DNA of 64,000 nucleotides from Chryseobacterium luteum (lineage in GTDB: Bacteria > Bacteroidota > Bacteroidia > Flavobacteriales > Weeksellaceae). This document shows positions 1-9,605 of this stretch, piece after piece. A program made the position numbers and the translations under genes. The notes under the pieces are model-generated. The model was not told where the DNA came from. It saw only the letters and a program-made list of their open reading frames with translations, and made no database searches. How positions within the stretch are numbered: the first letter of the stretch is position 1; the number at the start of each line of letters is the position of its first letter. The stretch spans positions 105,715 to 169,714 of the forward strand of contig NZ_JPRO01000020.1 in NCBI RefSeq assembly GCF_000737785.1, given 5' to 3'.

Positions 1-230
1 TGTTTGATAACGGACAGGCTGTTTTTTACAAATGATTTTCCCGAAGGATATTTGATAATTCTTACTGTGTGTGGTCCGTAAAATTTCACTTCCACATTCA
101 TATCAGCTGTAGAAAAGTTCAAGCCTGAATCCGTTTTTTTGTACGACTGTGCATTAGCGTTCTGCTCTATTCCTGATAGTACCACAATGGTGATAATTAA
201 AGCTTTTATGTTTATTTTTTTGAAATTCAT
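1..230 (-). CDS. Glycoside hydrolase family 31 (alpha-xylosidase-like), N-terminus only
   Basis: Only the first 76 codons lie in the window; the gene runs off the left edge. The start ATG ends at 230 and a signal peptide follows (hydrophobic IKALIITIVVLSG, then NANAQ as a likely cleavage region). The mature start contains NVEVKFYGPHTVRIIKYP and then SLSVIK, which is the usual N-terminal beta-sandwich opening of secreted Bacteroidota GH31 alpha-xylosidases and alpha-glucosidases. The catalytic barrel is not visible, so substrate is inferred from the xylan-type neighbours. It is the last visible gene of the minus-strand polysaccharide locus, 53 bases after the tandem esterase gene, and is probably cotranscribed with it. 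Confidence 0.7.
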   Translation of the reverse strand, partial: MNFKKINIKALIITIVVLSGIEQNANAQSYKKTDSGLNFSTADMNVEVKFYGPHTVRIIKYPSGKSFVKNSLSVIK

Positions 231-283
231 ATTTTGTGATTATGGAATTAAATTTTAACAGTTTAAAAACTGAAGAATAAATT

Positions 284-2212
284 TTAATTTTTAAAAAGCA
301 ATTGCGCAAACTGATACAAATTGTTTCTCCAAACCGGCCAGGTGTGACCGCCTGGATATTCGGAATAGGAATATTTAATCCCGATCTCATCCAATTTTTT
401 ATTCATCATCTGACCATTTTTATAAGCGATATCACCTTTTCCGCCCATTGCAATCCAGAAATTTTTAATATTTGAATTGAATTTTGCCTTATTTTCGGCA
501 AGAAATTTATACTCATCATCGGCTACATTCTGCAACATAGGAAGCATCCAACCTGAACTGAAAACGCCCAAGGAAGAAAACATTTCCGAGTTCTGAATTC
601 CTGTGTATAATGTATAAATCCCACCCATTGAAAGTCCTGCCAAAGCTCTGTTAGAAGCATCTTTTTTAACTCTGAAACCAGATTCAGTAAATGGAATTAC
701 AGATTCTTTCAGTTCTTTTTCAAACATCTGAAGGTTTCTGATACCAAAATTTCCAAATCCGGCAGGTCCGATATTCGCATCCGGCATCACCACAATCATC
801 GGTTTTGCTTTTCCTTCCGCAATCAGATTATCCAGAATCAGATTGGTTTTCCCCTGCATTGCCCATCCGCTTTCATCTTCGCCACCACCGTGAAGAATGT
901 AGAGAACAGGATAACTTTCATTCACATTTTTGTCGTATCCCGGCGGAGTATAAATAAACACTCTTCTCCACGAATTTGTAATTTTTGAATACATATTCTG
1001 AATACGAATATCGCCGTGCGGAACGTCTTTCAGGGCATAATAATCGTCTCCCGCAAAAGGAACTTCAATTCCGCTGGCGTATCTTCCCATTCCGTAAAAC
1101 GATTTGCTGGATGGGTCTGCAACCGCTACATTATCAATCAGTAAAGAATAATAATGAAAGCCTTCGCTCAAAGAATCTGTGGTAGCCGTCCAAACGTCGT
1201 CCGTTTCTTTTTTGAGGTCGTATTTTTTTCCTAAATCTATCTGAACTTTCTGTGCATCCGGCGCTTTTACTCTGAAAATTGCCTTTCCATTAGGTAAAAT
1301 CTGTGGAAACTGGGCGTTTCTTATGTTTGATTCCGCTGGACTTCCAAAAACCGTAAATTCAGAAAATTTGGTTTTGTCGACAGGTTTAAAAATTAACTGT
1401 GAAAAGATATACAAATCGTTTTTCCAGACTTTGAAATCGTGACCGCCCGGTTCTATGTAAAAGATGTGCGGAATCTTATTTTCTGCAAGATAATCGCTCG
1501 TTCTTTTACTGAACGGCATCAATCCGTCTTGGTCTCCACACGAAATCCAAAGCAGTTTTAATTCTTTTGCTTTGGCAGGATTCGGAAGTAACTGTTGAGG
1601 TTCTTTGGTATTGGGAGCGGAAGAAAAACCACCAACCCAAGCGAATTTGTCGATATTTCCCAATCCGAAATTCAGGGTTTGTCCGCCACCCATTGACAGT
1701 CCGGCAATTGCACGGTTTTCCCGGTCTTTTTTAACAGGATATTTTTTTTCGATAAATGGAATCAGGTCGTTCAGCAAATCTTTTTCAAAGTTTGCGAAAG
1801 CTTCCACTTTATCTTTTGCCATAATATTTCCCGTCGCTCTGTCATCTTTCATCGCTCTGCCATTGGGCAAAACCACAATCATCGGAGTCAGTTTTCCCTG
1901 TGCATAGAGATTGTCCAGAATAATCTGGGGCGTTCCGTTTTTGAACCATTCTTTTTCGTCCCCGCCAATACCGTGAAGCAGGTACAAAACCGGATATTTA
2001 TTTCCTTTTTTGAAGTCTGACGGTGTGTAAATCAAAGCTTTTCTCTGAGTTCCTACCGTTTTTGATTCATATTGTATGGTATCAATTTTCCCGTGAGGAA
2101 TTTCTTTCTTTTCGATGTCAAAACCTTGCGGAGCCTGTTTATCAAAAGTTTGTGCAGAAATAAACATTCCTGACAAAACAAAACCTAAAGCAAATACAAC
2201 TGATTTATTCAT
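284..2212 (-). CDS. Tandem CE1 carbohydrate esterase (two esterase domains, feruloyl/acetyl-xylan type)
   Basis: Secreted 642-residue protein with two complete alpha/beta-hydrolase domains of the CE1 (esterase D/feruloyl esterase) family. A signal peptide ends near ISAQ (residue 21). Domain 1 spans about residues 40-280: nucleophile Ser173 in GLSMGG, acid Asp around 227-229, His258 in PGGHDF. Residues about 290-375 look like an E-set/CBM48-type beta-sandwich. Domain 2 spans about 395-642: Ser528 in GLSMGG, Asp593, His623 in GGHTW. Both triads look intact, so both halves should be active. CE1 enzymes remove ferulate or acetate from xylan; tandem CE1 proteins are known in Bacteroidota polysaccharide loci. 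Which half takes which ester cannot be read here. It follows a GH43 gene by 95 bases. Confidence 0.88.
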   Translation of the reverse strand: MNKSVVFALGFVLSGMFISAQTFDKQAPQGFDIEKKEIPHGKIDTIQYESKTVGTQRKALIYTPSDFKKGNKYPVLYLLHGIGGDEKEWFKNGTPQIILDNLYAQGKLTPMIVVLPNGRAMKDDRATGNIMAKDKVEAFANFEKDLLNDLIPFIEKKYPVKKDRENRAIAGLSMGGGQTLNFGLGNIDKFAWVGGFSSAPNTKEPQQLLPNPAKAKELKLLWISCGDQDGLMPFSKRTSDYLAENKIPHIFYIEPGGHDFKVWKNDLYIFSQLIFKPVDKTKFSEFTVFGSPAESNIRNAQFPQILPNGKAIFRVKAPDAQKVQIDLGKKYDLKKETDDVWTATTDSLSEGFHYYSLLIDNVAVADPSSKSFYGMGRYASGIEVPFAGDDYYALKDVPHGDIRIQNMYSKITNSWRRVFIYTPPGYDKNVNESYPVLYILHGGGEDESGWAMQGKTNLILDNLIAEGKAKPMIVVMPDANIGPAGFGNFGIRNLQMFEKELKESVIPFTESGFRVKKDASNRALAGLSMGGIYTLYTGIQNSEMFSSLGVFSSGWMLPMLQNVADDEYKFLAENKAKFNSNIKNFWIAMGGKGDIAYKNGQMMNKKLDEIGIKYSYSEYPGGHTWPVWRNNLYQFAQLLFKN

Positions 2213-2307
2213 AAATTTTTATTTGTATTTTTTACACTTATTAATTTAGACAAAAAAATAATATCCAACGGAACTATTTTTTCTTTTTTATTATTAATCT
2301 AAAAGTT

Positions 2308-3927
2308 TTATTTTATGATTGAAGAATCCGTTATCCGGAAAAAATCAACATCCACAAAACCTCCTGTACTTTTCGTTGCAAAATTGAAAATCGCAAATTT
2401 TGATCCCATAAACAACCTTCTGTAATCGAAAATCATTTTATACCCTTTTTCCATAACCGTCCAGTTTTTCTGGTCGGTGCTGTAAGAGAAATCTGCCAGG
2501 TCTTTTCCAAGGTTAAAATCAGCTTCAATACGAAGATAAATTTTATCCGAAGTTAAAGCAATACGCTTTTTCTCTTCCTTTTTAACCCCCAAAATGGCTT
2601 TTGTTTTATTATCTAAACTGACTTCATTGGTAGAAAAAGTCAAAAATTTCTGATTGCCTTCTTTTATAACCGATAATAATCCTGAATCACCATTAAATGC
2701 ACTGAATCCTGCAATATCACCGTCTTTCATTCCCTTCAAATCTAACGCAACAATAGCACTTGATTTTGGACCTTCCATTCTTTGCGTTAAAGTATTTGGC
2801 GAGGCATAAATATTGTCTACAACACGGCTAGTTTTTAATCTCAGAAAGCCTTTTTTCTCGGATAAAGACCAGGCTTCATTCACTGGATTATGATTCCATT
2901 GCCATTGGATTTTCAATTTTTTATCTGAAAACTCATCGCTTTCTACGATATTATTTTTCGGTTTAAATGGCGGAAGCGGAACTTCACTATTCAAAGGAAT
3001 TTTTCCGTTGTCTCCCAAAACCGGCCAGTCATTTTCCCATTTTACAGGAATAAGAATCGGAACTCTTCCAACTCCACCTCTATCTTGAAAAATTAGTGAA
3101 TACCAGTTGCCTTTTTTATCATCAATCAAAGCACCTTGCCCAGCATAAGAAAATCCGAGGAAATTGTCTTCCAAAATGATTTTCTTTTCGTAAGGTCCGG
3201 TTACTTTATCGGCTCTGTAAACTTCCTGACGGCGTTTTCCACCTCTTGGCCAGGAAATCATCATCATATAATATTTTCCGTCTTTTTTAATAATCTGATT
3301 GCCTTCCAGAAGTCCGGTTTCCGAAGAATCTTTTTCAAAAACTACAGTTCCTTCAGGATTCCCGATCACGTCTTTAAAATCAGAACTTAATTCAAAAACT
3401 TTGTTGGAAGTGAAGACATAAACTCTGTCATCATCATCAAAAAGCAACGAAGCATCGTGAAAATGTCTGGTTCTGGTAATCAGTTTCCAGTTTCCTTTTT
3501 CGGGATTATCCGTTACATAGAAATAAGATTTGAAAGGCTCATCATTCGGAGAAAATAAAACGTAATATTTCCCTTTTTGATAACGGATGGAAGAAGCCCA
3601 TTGTCCACGACCATAAACCGTTCCGTCAAGCAAATCATATTTGGAATTATCATTCAATGTATTGAAAACATAGCTTGACATTTCCCAATGTACGAGATCT
3701 TTGGAATGCATCACCGGAGCTCCCGGCATCAGATGCATTGTAGTGCTTATGAGATAAAAATCATCGCCGTTTCTGGTGATTGACAAATCCGGTGCATCTG
3801 CCCAAATGACAGGATTGGTGAATGCTGTCGTCTGCTGTTTCTGAGCAGGATTTACCTGAGCTGAAAGGAAATTCAGCCCGATAAATCCGTATAAAGAAAC
3901 TATATAAAAAGGGTTATTAATTTTCAA
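2308..3927 (-). CDS. Glycoside hydrolase family 43 (beta-xylosidase/arabinofuranosidase), first copy
   Basis: A 539-residue secreted GH43 enzyme. The hydrophobic N-terminus (FYIVSLYGFIGLNFLSAQ) is a signal peptide. The five-bladed propeller carries the expected carboxylates: general base Asp47 (WADAPDLS), pKa-modulating Asp158 (HFHDASLLFDDD) and general acid Glu208 (LLEGNQ). The C-terminal part (about residues 330-535) is the beta-sandwich common in GH43 xylosidases, with a short DUF1349-like motif (DFSYSTDQKNWTVMEKGYKM). It should release xylose or arabinose from xylo-oligosaccharides in the periplasm or at the surface. The gene is in the same transcription run as the second GH43, separated by 168 bases that hold a palindromic repeat. 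Exact specificity is not determined. Confidence 0.88.
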   Translation of the reverse strand: MKINNPFYIVSLYGFIGLNFLSAQVNPAQKQQTTAFTNPVIWADAPDLSITRNGDDFYLISTTMHLMPGAPVMHSKDLVHWEMSSYVFNTLNDNSKYDLLDGTVYGRGQWASSIRYQKGKYYVLFSPNDEPFKSYFYVTDNPEKGNWKLITRTRHFHDASLLFDDDDRVYVFTSNKVFELSSDFKDVIGNPEGTVVFEKDSSETGLLEGNQIIKKDGKYYMMMISWPRGGKRRQEVYRADKVTGPYEKKIILEDNFLGFSYAGQGALIDDKKGNWYSLIFQDRGGVGRVPILIPVKWENDWPVLGDNGKIPLNSEVPLPPFKPKNNIVESDEFSDKKLKIQWQWNHNPVNEAWSLSEKKGFLRLKTSRVVDNIYASPNTLTQRMEGPKSSAIVALDLKGMKDGDIAGFSAFNGDSGLLSVIKEGNQKFLTFSTNEVSLDNKTKAILGVKKEEKKRIALTSDKIYLRIEADFNLGKDLADFSYSTDQKNWTVMEKGYKMIFDYRRLFMGSKFAIFNFATKSTGGFVDVDFFRITDSSIIK

Positions 3928-4020
3928 AACTTTGGTATTTTGTTGGTGATTTATTCTTTAATCTAATTTTAAAAGATACTTCAATAAGCTCACACCTGTC
4001 AAAACCTGCATTTGTATATT

Positions 4021-4089
4021 AGGTTTTGGCTAAAGCCAATTTGGTTTTCTTTTTAATGAATGGGCTAAAGCCCATTCCTATTGATAATA
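4021..4089. repeat. Palindromic intergenic repeat, family 'GGCTAAAGCC', copy 1
   Basis: Two short hairpins sit side by side: TTGGCTAAAGCCAA (4026-4039) and AATGGGCTAAAGCCCATT (4059-4076), followed by CCTATTGATA. The same two-hairpin layout recurs at 26979-27043, so it is a dispersed repeat. It separates the two GH43 genes and may fold in the transcript; any effect on expression is an inference. Confidence 0.7.
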
Positions 4090-4095
4090 ATTTCT

Positions 4096-5814
4096 TTAAT
4101 TAGGCACAATATCGTTAGACGATGTACTGTATAAACCAATCAAACTTCCTGTAAATCCGCCTGCAACATCGGTAGAAAGGATGTCTCCGGAAACCGGACC
4201 GCCAAGATTCTTGAAGTTTTTGCCATCCAAAGAATAATTAAATTGATGTTCATCTTTTTCACCAACAACCTGTAATTTAATAGTTTTTGAAAGTGAAATC
4301 TTTTCGCTTGCAATAAGTTTTGAACTTCCTTTTTCAGTCCTTTCCAGAACGATATAATAGTCTTTGTCTTTTTTGGTAACTCCGAAAACGTAATTGAATC
4401 TTTCACTTTGGTAACAAGTAATTCCGGATAATTCTTTGTCAGATTTTGGTTTGAAATCAAGTGTTACCGAAGTTTCAAAATCTTCGTGCTGTAATCTGTG
4501 GAATAATGCCGAAACCGGAGCCAAAGCTTTGATATTCGTTTCCATTGGATTCACTTTTACGCCATTTTTCGTAGCCGTGATGAAATTTTCGCGAGGTCCA
4601 CGCATTGCAATCCATCGGAAATCAAGATTTTTATCAGTCAGTTTATCGTTATACGTGAAGTTTCCGTTCGGGAAAAATCCGTTTTGTCCGGTCTGATTTT
4701 TTACGCCTTCCGGTAATTTTAATTTTGGCTTCATCGGAACTAAACCGTTTTCAAAAACAGGATACTTTCCACTCCAGTCTACGGGAAGAATGAAAGTTTC
4801 TCTTCCGTGATTCACACGTCCTTTTTCATTGGGACGAATCGCTAAAAATACTCCGAAATGTTTTCCATCGGGAGTTTCCACCAAATCGGCGTGACCTGCC
4901 CAATCCACTTTATCTTTTCTGTCTTTCGGGAAATATCTTTGTGTCAAAATAGGATTATTTTGTGCAGGAATAAATGGACCTTTCGGAGAATCTGACATAA
5001 AAATAACTTCGCTGTGATTACCACCAGTTCCGCCTTCTGCACACATCAGAAAATATTTTCCGTTCTTTTTATATAAGTGCGGACCTTCTATCCAGATTGG
5101 TTTTTGAGAAAGATCGACACCACCGTTTACAATAATTTTATCTGAACCTGCTACAACCTGATCTTTTTCCAAGTCATAATCCCACATTTTGATGACACGG
5201 TGACCGTTGTATTGCTCAGTTCCTTTTGGCGGTGCATCGTTGTGAACGATATAGGCTTTACCATCATCATCAAAGAAAATTGAAGGGTCAATGCCGTCAA
5301 AATTCAGTTTCTGAACTTCGCTCCAGCCTTTTGCAGGGTCTTTGGTTTTCACGACCATATTCCCGATTCCACCAGCAATCTGCGTGGTGATCATATAAAA
5401 AGTGTCGTTGAATTTGTTGTATTTGATATCCGGTGCATAAATTCCCTGAGAAACACCGCCCTTTTGTACTTTAAGCTGAGAAGGTCTGTCCAGAACGTGC
5501 CCCACCTGTTTCCAGTTAACCAAATCTTTAGACGTGAAAATCGGAACACCCGGAAACATTGAAAATGAAGAATTTACAAGATAATAATCGTCTCCTTTTC
5601 TGGTAATGCTCGGATCCGGATAACATCCTTGTAGAATCGGAGAATAGAATTCATTCTCTTTCAGAGGATTGTTTGTGTATATTTTATCATTTCCGCGGTA
5701 GGAAAAGTCTGAGAATGTCTGTGCTGAAACGTTACTTAAAGAAAGTAAAGAAACTGCTGTCACCAAAGTGAGTTTATTTCTTAAAAAAATCGAATGCATT
5801 ATTCTCTGTCTCAT
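4096..5814 (-). CDS. Glycoside hydrolase family 43 (arabinofuranosidase/xylosidase), second copy
   Basis: A 572-residue secreted GH43 enzyme with signal peptide (LTLVTAVSLLSLSNVSAQ). Catalytic residues are readable: Asp67 in CYPDPSI, Asp176 in GIDPSIFFDDDG and Glu243 in WIEGPHLYKK. Residues about 375-570 form the C-terminal GH43_C2-like beta-sandwich. The sequence differs clearly from the neighbouring GH43, so the two probably belong to different subfamilies and split the work between arabinose side chains and xylose ends. The annotated start is MRQRIMHS; the internal Met6 (MHSIFLRN) is an equally plausible start with the signal peptide intact. It lies 19 bases after the GH95 gene. Confidence 0.88.
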   Translation of the reverse strand: MRQRIMHSIFLRNKLTLVTAVSLLSLSNVSAQTFSDFSYRGNDKIYTNNPLKENEFYSPILQGCYPDPSITRKGDDYYLVNSSFSMFPGVPIFTSKDLVNWKQVGHVLDRPSQLKVQKGGVSQGIYAPDIKYNKFNDTFYMITTQIAGGIGNMVVKTKDPAKGWSEVQKLNFDGIDPSIFFDDDGKAYIVHNDAPPKGTEQYNGHRVIKMWDYDLEKDQVVAGSDKIIVNGGVDLSQKPIWIEGPHLYKKNGKYFLMCAEGGTGGNHSEVIFMSDSPKGPFIPAQNNPILTQRYFPKDRKDKVDWAGHADLVETPDGKHFGVFLAIRPNEKGRVNHGRETFILPVDWSGKYPVFENGLVPMKPKLKLPEGVKNQTGQNGFFPNGNFTYNDKLTDKNLDFRWIAMRGPRENFITATKNGVKVNPMETNIKALAPVSALFHRLQHEDFETSVTLDFKPKSDKELSGITCYQSERFNYVFGVTKKDKDYYIVLERTEKGSSKLIASEKISLSKTIKLQVVGEKDEHQFNYSLDGKNFKNLGGPVSGDILSTDVAGGFTGSLIGLYSTSSNDIVPN

Positions 5815-5833
5815 TGTTATATTTTTTAGATTA

Positions 5834-8296
5834 TTATTTAATTTTTAATGTATATATTTTTCCTGCATCTGTTGGAAAATCATAGATGAATCTTTCTTTC
5901 ATTTTAACCTCATTCAATTTTGCTTCTGGTGAAATTATAGGTTCTTTGATTTTCGGAATTTCAAAATATGGATTTTGATTACTTCCCGAGGCTAATTTTA
6001 AGACGTTCTTACCTTTCAATTCCATTTTATTAGGTGCACTGATTCTGCAGTTTCCGCCCAGATTTGATTTTATAATCACTTCGGTTGCCTGATTGTCTTT
6101 CCAAACAATACTGACTTCAAAACCGCCATACGTTTTCAGTCCGGAAATATTTCCGTTTTTCCATTCGTCAGGAAGTGCGGGTAAAATGTCAATGCTTCCG
6201 TTTTGTGTCTGTAAAAGCATTTCGGTAATTCCTGAAGTACAACCGAAATTTCCATCAATCTGAAACGGCGGATGTGCATCGAACAAATTCGGATAGGTTC
6301 CTCCTTTTTCGCCCCAACCGTCATTTTCCACTAAAGTTAACTGGTCTTTTATTAATTTATTGGCGTGGTTTCCGTCTAATAATTTAGCCCAAAGATTGAT
6401 TTTCCAGCCCATCGACCAGCCTGTGGAAACATCACCACGGTGTAACAAAACTGTTTTTGAAGCATCAAAAAGTTCGGGCGTTGTGACAGGATTGATTTGA
6501 TTTCCGGGAAATAATCCATACAAATGAGAAACGTGTCTGTGATTGTCTTTCGGGTTGTCCCAATCTTCCATCCATTCCTGAAGCTGACCGTATCGACCGA
6601 TTTTCATTGGTGGTAATTTGGAAATGATATTGTTCCAAACCGGAATTTTATCTGAATCTATATTTAAGATTTGTGCTACTTTTTTTGTTTTGCTGAACAG
6701 GTCAAACATTAACTGGTTATCCATCGTATTTCCTGATGCCAAAGCACTTCCCTTGTTTCCCTGCGGAATATTTTCGGGAGACATAGACGGACTTACGACC
6801 AGCCATTTGTGGGTAGGTTCTTCAATCAGGAAATCTTCATAGAACTGTGTCGCAGATTTCAGAACGGGATAAATGGATTTGAGATAATTTTTGTCTCCAC
6901 TGTACAGATATTTTTCCCAAAGATGCTGAGAAAGCCAAGCACTTCCCATTGGCCATTGTCCGGCATTGGCAAAGTCTACAACGCCTGTAATTCTCCAGAT
7001 ATCAGTGTTGTGATGTGCGACCCAACCACGGCTTTTGTACATTACTTTTGCCGTTTCTGCCCCGGTTACGCTCAAATCTTTTATCATCTGAATCAACGGT
7101 TCGTGCATTTCCGGCAGATTGGTTTTTTCCGCCGGCCAGTAATTCATTTCCGTATTGATGTTAATAGTGTATTTGCTGTCCCACGCTGGCTTGTTGGAAT
7201 TATTCCAAATCCCCTGAAGATTAGCGGGCTGACCGCCCGGTTGTGAGGAAGAAATCAATAGATAACGCCCAAACTGATAATACAGTGAGACGAGCTCAGG
7301 ATCGTAAGTTGTGGCAAAATTTTTAACACGCAAATCCGTTGGAAATTGTGACGCAGGAGAAGTTCCAAGATTGAAATCTACCCTTTTGAAATAATTCTGA
7401 TAGACGTTGAGATGATTTTTAAATAAAGTATTGAAATTTTTAGTTTCTGATTGTGAAATGTATTTTTTGCTTTTTGAAACTTCGTCAGTATTCAAAGTTT
7501 TGTAGTCTGTGAAATTGGTGGCGATTGAAATGAGAATCATCACTTCATCTGCATTGGCAACCGAAATTCCGTTTCCTGAAACAGAAGTTGTTCCTCCTTT
7601 GGTAATGAATTTAGCCAGTGCATTGAATTTAACCTGACCCTGAACGCCATCCAATGTTGAAGAAAGTCCATTCATCTGCAAGGTATTGGCATCAATCGCT
7701 TTTGTGTTTTTTTTCAGTTCGCTGTTGAATCCGGCATTGAAATTCAGTGCATTTTTTTTGTCTGAACTTAGTTTTATCACAATTACCTGATCCGGAATTG
7801 AAGCGAAAACTTCTCTTTTATAATGAGTTCCGTTGGAGGAAAACGTGGTTGTTGTTATTGCTTTTTCAATATCAAGCTCACGGTAATAATCTTTAACATC
7901 GCCGAGATTATTAAAATCAAGATTCAAATCCCCGATATTCTGAAACGCTGAACCGTTAAGTGTTTTTGCCGTCAAACCTTTATTGGAAAGGATTTCGGCT
8001 CTTTTGTAATTTCCGTTAAATAAATAATACCGGATAGAATCCAACACTTTGGGACCATCAGGATTGTCATTTCGGGAAGGACCACCCGACCAGAATGTGC
8101 CCTCATTCAGCTGAAGTCTTTCTTTTGAAGGATCGCCGAAAACCATTGCCGCCAATCTTCCATTTCCAACAGGTAACGCTTCAACCCATTGTTTTGCGGG
8201 TTTGTCGTACCAAAGCTTATATTTCCCGCCTTTCTGGGCAAAGGAAAATCCACTAATGAAAATACAGATGGTTAATATGCAATGTTTTACGTTCAT
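5834..8296 (-). CDS. Glycoside hydrolase family 95 (alpha-L-fucosidase/alpha-L-galactosidase)
   Basis: An 820-residue secreted GH95 protein. A signal peptide ends near FSFAQ (residue 21), followed by the family's N-terminal hallmark LWYDKPAKQWVEALPVGNGRLAAMV. The (alpha/alpha)6 barrel has the conserved NINTEMNYWPAE (Asn379/Asn381), Glu508 in SPSMSPEN as candidate general acid and Asp681 in FQIDGNFG, matching the Asn/Glu/Asp set of characterised GH95 enzymes. GH95 hydrolyses alpha-1,2-L-fucose; some xylan-locus members of Bacteroidota instead cut alpha-L-galactose from complex cereal xylans. Given its place among GH43, CE1 and glucuronate genes, L-galactosidase activity is at least as likely as fucosidase. 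No fucose catabolic genes are in the window. Confidence 0.9.
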   Translation of the reverse strand: MNVKHCILTICIFISGFSFAQKGGKYKLWYDKPAKQWVEALPVGNGRLAAMVFGDPSKERLQLNEGTFWSGGPSRNDNPDGPKVLDSIRYYLFNGNYKRAEILSNKGLTAKTLNGSAFQNIGDLNLDFNNLGDVKDYYRELDIEKAITTTTFSSNGTHYKREVFASIPDQVIVIKLSSDKKNALNFNAGFNSELKKNTKAIDANTLQMNGLSSTLDGVQGQVKFNALAKFITKGGTTSVSGNGISVANADEVMILISIATNFTDYKTLNTDEVSKSKKYISQSETKNFNTLFKNHLNVYQNYFKRVDFNLGTSPASQFPTDLRVKNFATTYDPELVSLYYQFGRYLLISSSQPGGQPANLQGIWNNSNKPAWDSKYTININTEMNYWPAEKTNLPEMHEPLIQMIKDLSVTGAETAKVMYKSRGWVAHHNTDIWRITGVVDFANAGQWPMGSAWLSQHLWEKYLYSGDKNYLKSIYPVLKSATQFYEDFLIEEPTHKWLVVSPSMSPENIPQGNKGSALASGNTMDNQLMFDLFSKTKKVAQILNIDSDKIPVWNNIISKLPPMKIGRYGQLQEWMEDWDNPKDNHRHVSHLYGLFPGNQINPVTTPELFDASKTVLLHRGDVSTGWSMGWKINLWAKLLDGNHANKLIKDQLTLVENDGWGEKGGTYPNLFDAHPPFQIDGNFGCTSGITEMLLQTQNGSIDILPALPDEWKNGNISGLKTYGGFEVSIVWKDNQATEVIIKSNLGGNCRISAPNKMELKGKNVLKLASGSNQNPYFEIPKIKEPIISPEAKLNEVKMKERFIYDFPTDAGKIYTLKIK

Positions 8297-8321
8297 TTTT
8301 ATTTTTTATATTTTATTAATT

Positions 8322-9605
8322 TTAAATAGAAATTTCAGTCTTTTTCCTGTTGATCAACCAAATAATTCCCCAAGCCGCAACGTAAGAAACGCCGGCAATG
8401 AAAAATATGATGTTGTATCCACCGTTGATGTTTCCTGCTTTCTTGAAAGTATCTAAGACAATTCCGATAAAAAGCGGGAAAATAATTCCTGCTGCTGAAC
8501 CGAGCATTCCGCCAAATCCGATAACCGAACTTACATAATTGTTAGGTAATTTGTCGCCAACAGTTGTCATCAGATTGGCTCCCCAACCTTGATGCGCTGC
8601 GGTTGCAAAGGCAATGATGATGGTAATCAGCCACATATTGTCGACATATTTTGAGAACATTACCGGAACGACCATTAAAGCAAACAAGAGCATTGTCAAA
8701 CTTCTGGCTCTTCCGATTGCCCAGCCTTTTTTAATTAAAAATGAGGAAAGATAACCACCGCCGATGCTTCCAATCGTGGTTCCGCTGTAAATGATAATCA
8801 ACGGAATGGAAGGTTTTGTCATATCCATTTTAAATACGTCTGAAAAATAAGCCGGCAGCCAGAACATAAAGAAATACCAAATCGGGTCTGTCAGAATTTT
8901 TCCGATGGCAAAAGACCAGGTGACTTTGTATTTTAATAATTCTGACAATGGAACTTTGGATTGTTCCTGTGTTTTTCCATACTGATCACTTTTGATGTAT
9001 TGTAACTCTTCCTGACTCAGCTTTTTTGTTTTTTCGGGAATGGTGTAGAATCTCCACCAAAGGACAATCCATAATAAACCGAGCGCTCCAATCCAAACGA
9101 AGGTTGCTCTCCATCCATAATGACCCAAAATAAATGGCACGAGAAGCGGTGCTAAAATAGCTCCAACCGTTGCTCCGGAGTTGAAAATCCCCGTTGCCAA
9201 GGCTCTTTCTTTTTTCGGAAACCATTCTGCAACAGATTTTATTGCTGCGGGAAAATTCCCAGCTTCACTGATGCCAAGGGTACTTCTTGCAATCAAAAAT
9301 CCAACAGTGCTTTTCACAAAACCGTGTCCTATCGAAGCCAGACTCCAGACAATTAGGGAAACGGCATAACCGATTTTAGTTCCCACCCTATCTATAAAAC
9401 GACCCATTGCCAGATAACCGATGGCGTAAGTGGTGGTAAATGCCATCACGATGTAGCTATAATCTTTTTCGTCCCAATTAAACTCTTTTTCAAGAACAGG
9501 TTTCAGCAAACCCATTACCTGACGGTCGAGATAATTGATGGTGGTGGCGAGAAAGACCAAAGACAGCATAAACCATCTGATATTGTGATTTTTAGGAGCC
9601 TGCAT
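8322..9605 (-). CDS. exuT: Hexuronate MFS transporter, ExuT type
   Basis: A 427-residue major facilitator with about 12 membrane helices. It belongs to the anion:cation symporter group: IRWFMLSLVFLATTINYLDRQVMGLL at the start, loop motif GRFIDRVGTKIGY, and GISEAGNFPAAIKSVAEWFPKKERALATGIFNSGATVGA, which is typical of glucuronate/galacturonate (ExuT) and glucarate carriers. It should import free glucuronate across the inner membrane. The start codon abuts the aldolase stop (adjacent bases 9605/9606) and the GH95 gene follows after 25 bases, consistent with translation from one message. Substrate among hexuronates is inferred from the downstream enzymes. Confidence 0.85.
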   Translation of the reverse strand: MQAPKNHNIRWFMLSLVFLATTINYLDRQVMGLLKPVLEKEFNWDEKDYSYIVMAFTTTYAIGYLAMGRFIDRVGTKIGYAVSLIVWSLASIGHGFVKSTVGFLIARSTLGISEAGNFPAAIKSVAEWFPKKERALATGIFNSGATVGAILAPLLVPFILGHYGWRATFVWIGALGLLWIVLWWRFYTIPEKTKKLSQEELQYIKSDQYGKTQEQSKVPLSELLKYKVTWSFAIGKILTDPIWYFFMFWLPAYFSDVFKMDMTKPSIPLIIIYSGTTIGSIGGGYLSSFLIKKGWAIGRARSLTMLLFALMVVPVMFSKYVDNMWLITIIIAFATAAHQGWGANLMTTVGDKLPNNYVSSVIGFGGMLGSAAGIIFPLFIGIVLDTFKKAGNINGGYNIIFFIAGVSYVAAWGIIWLINRKKTEISI

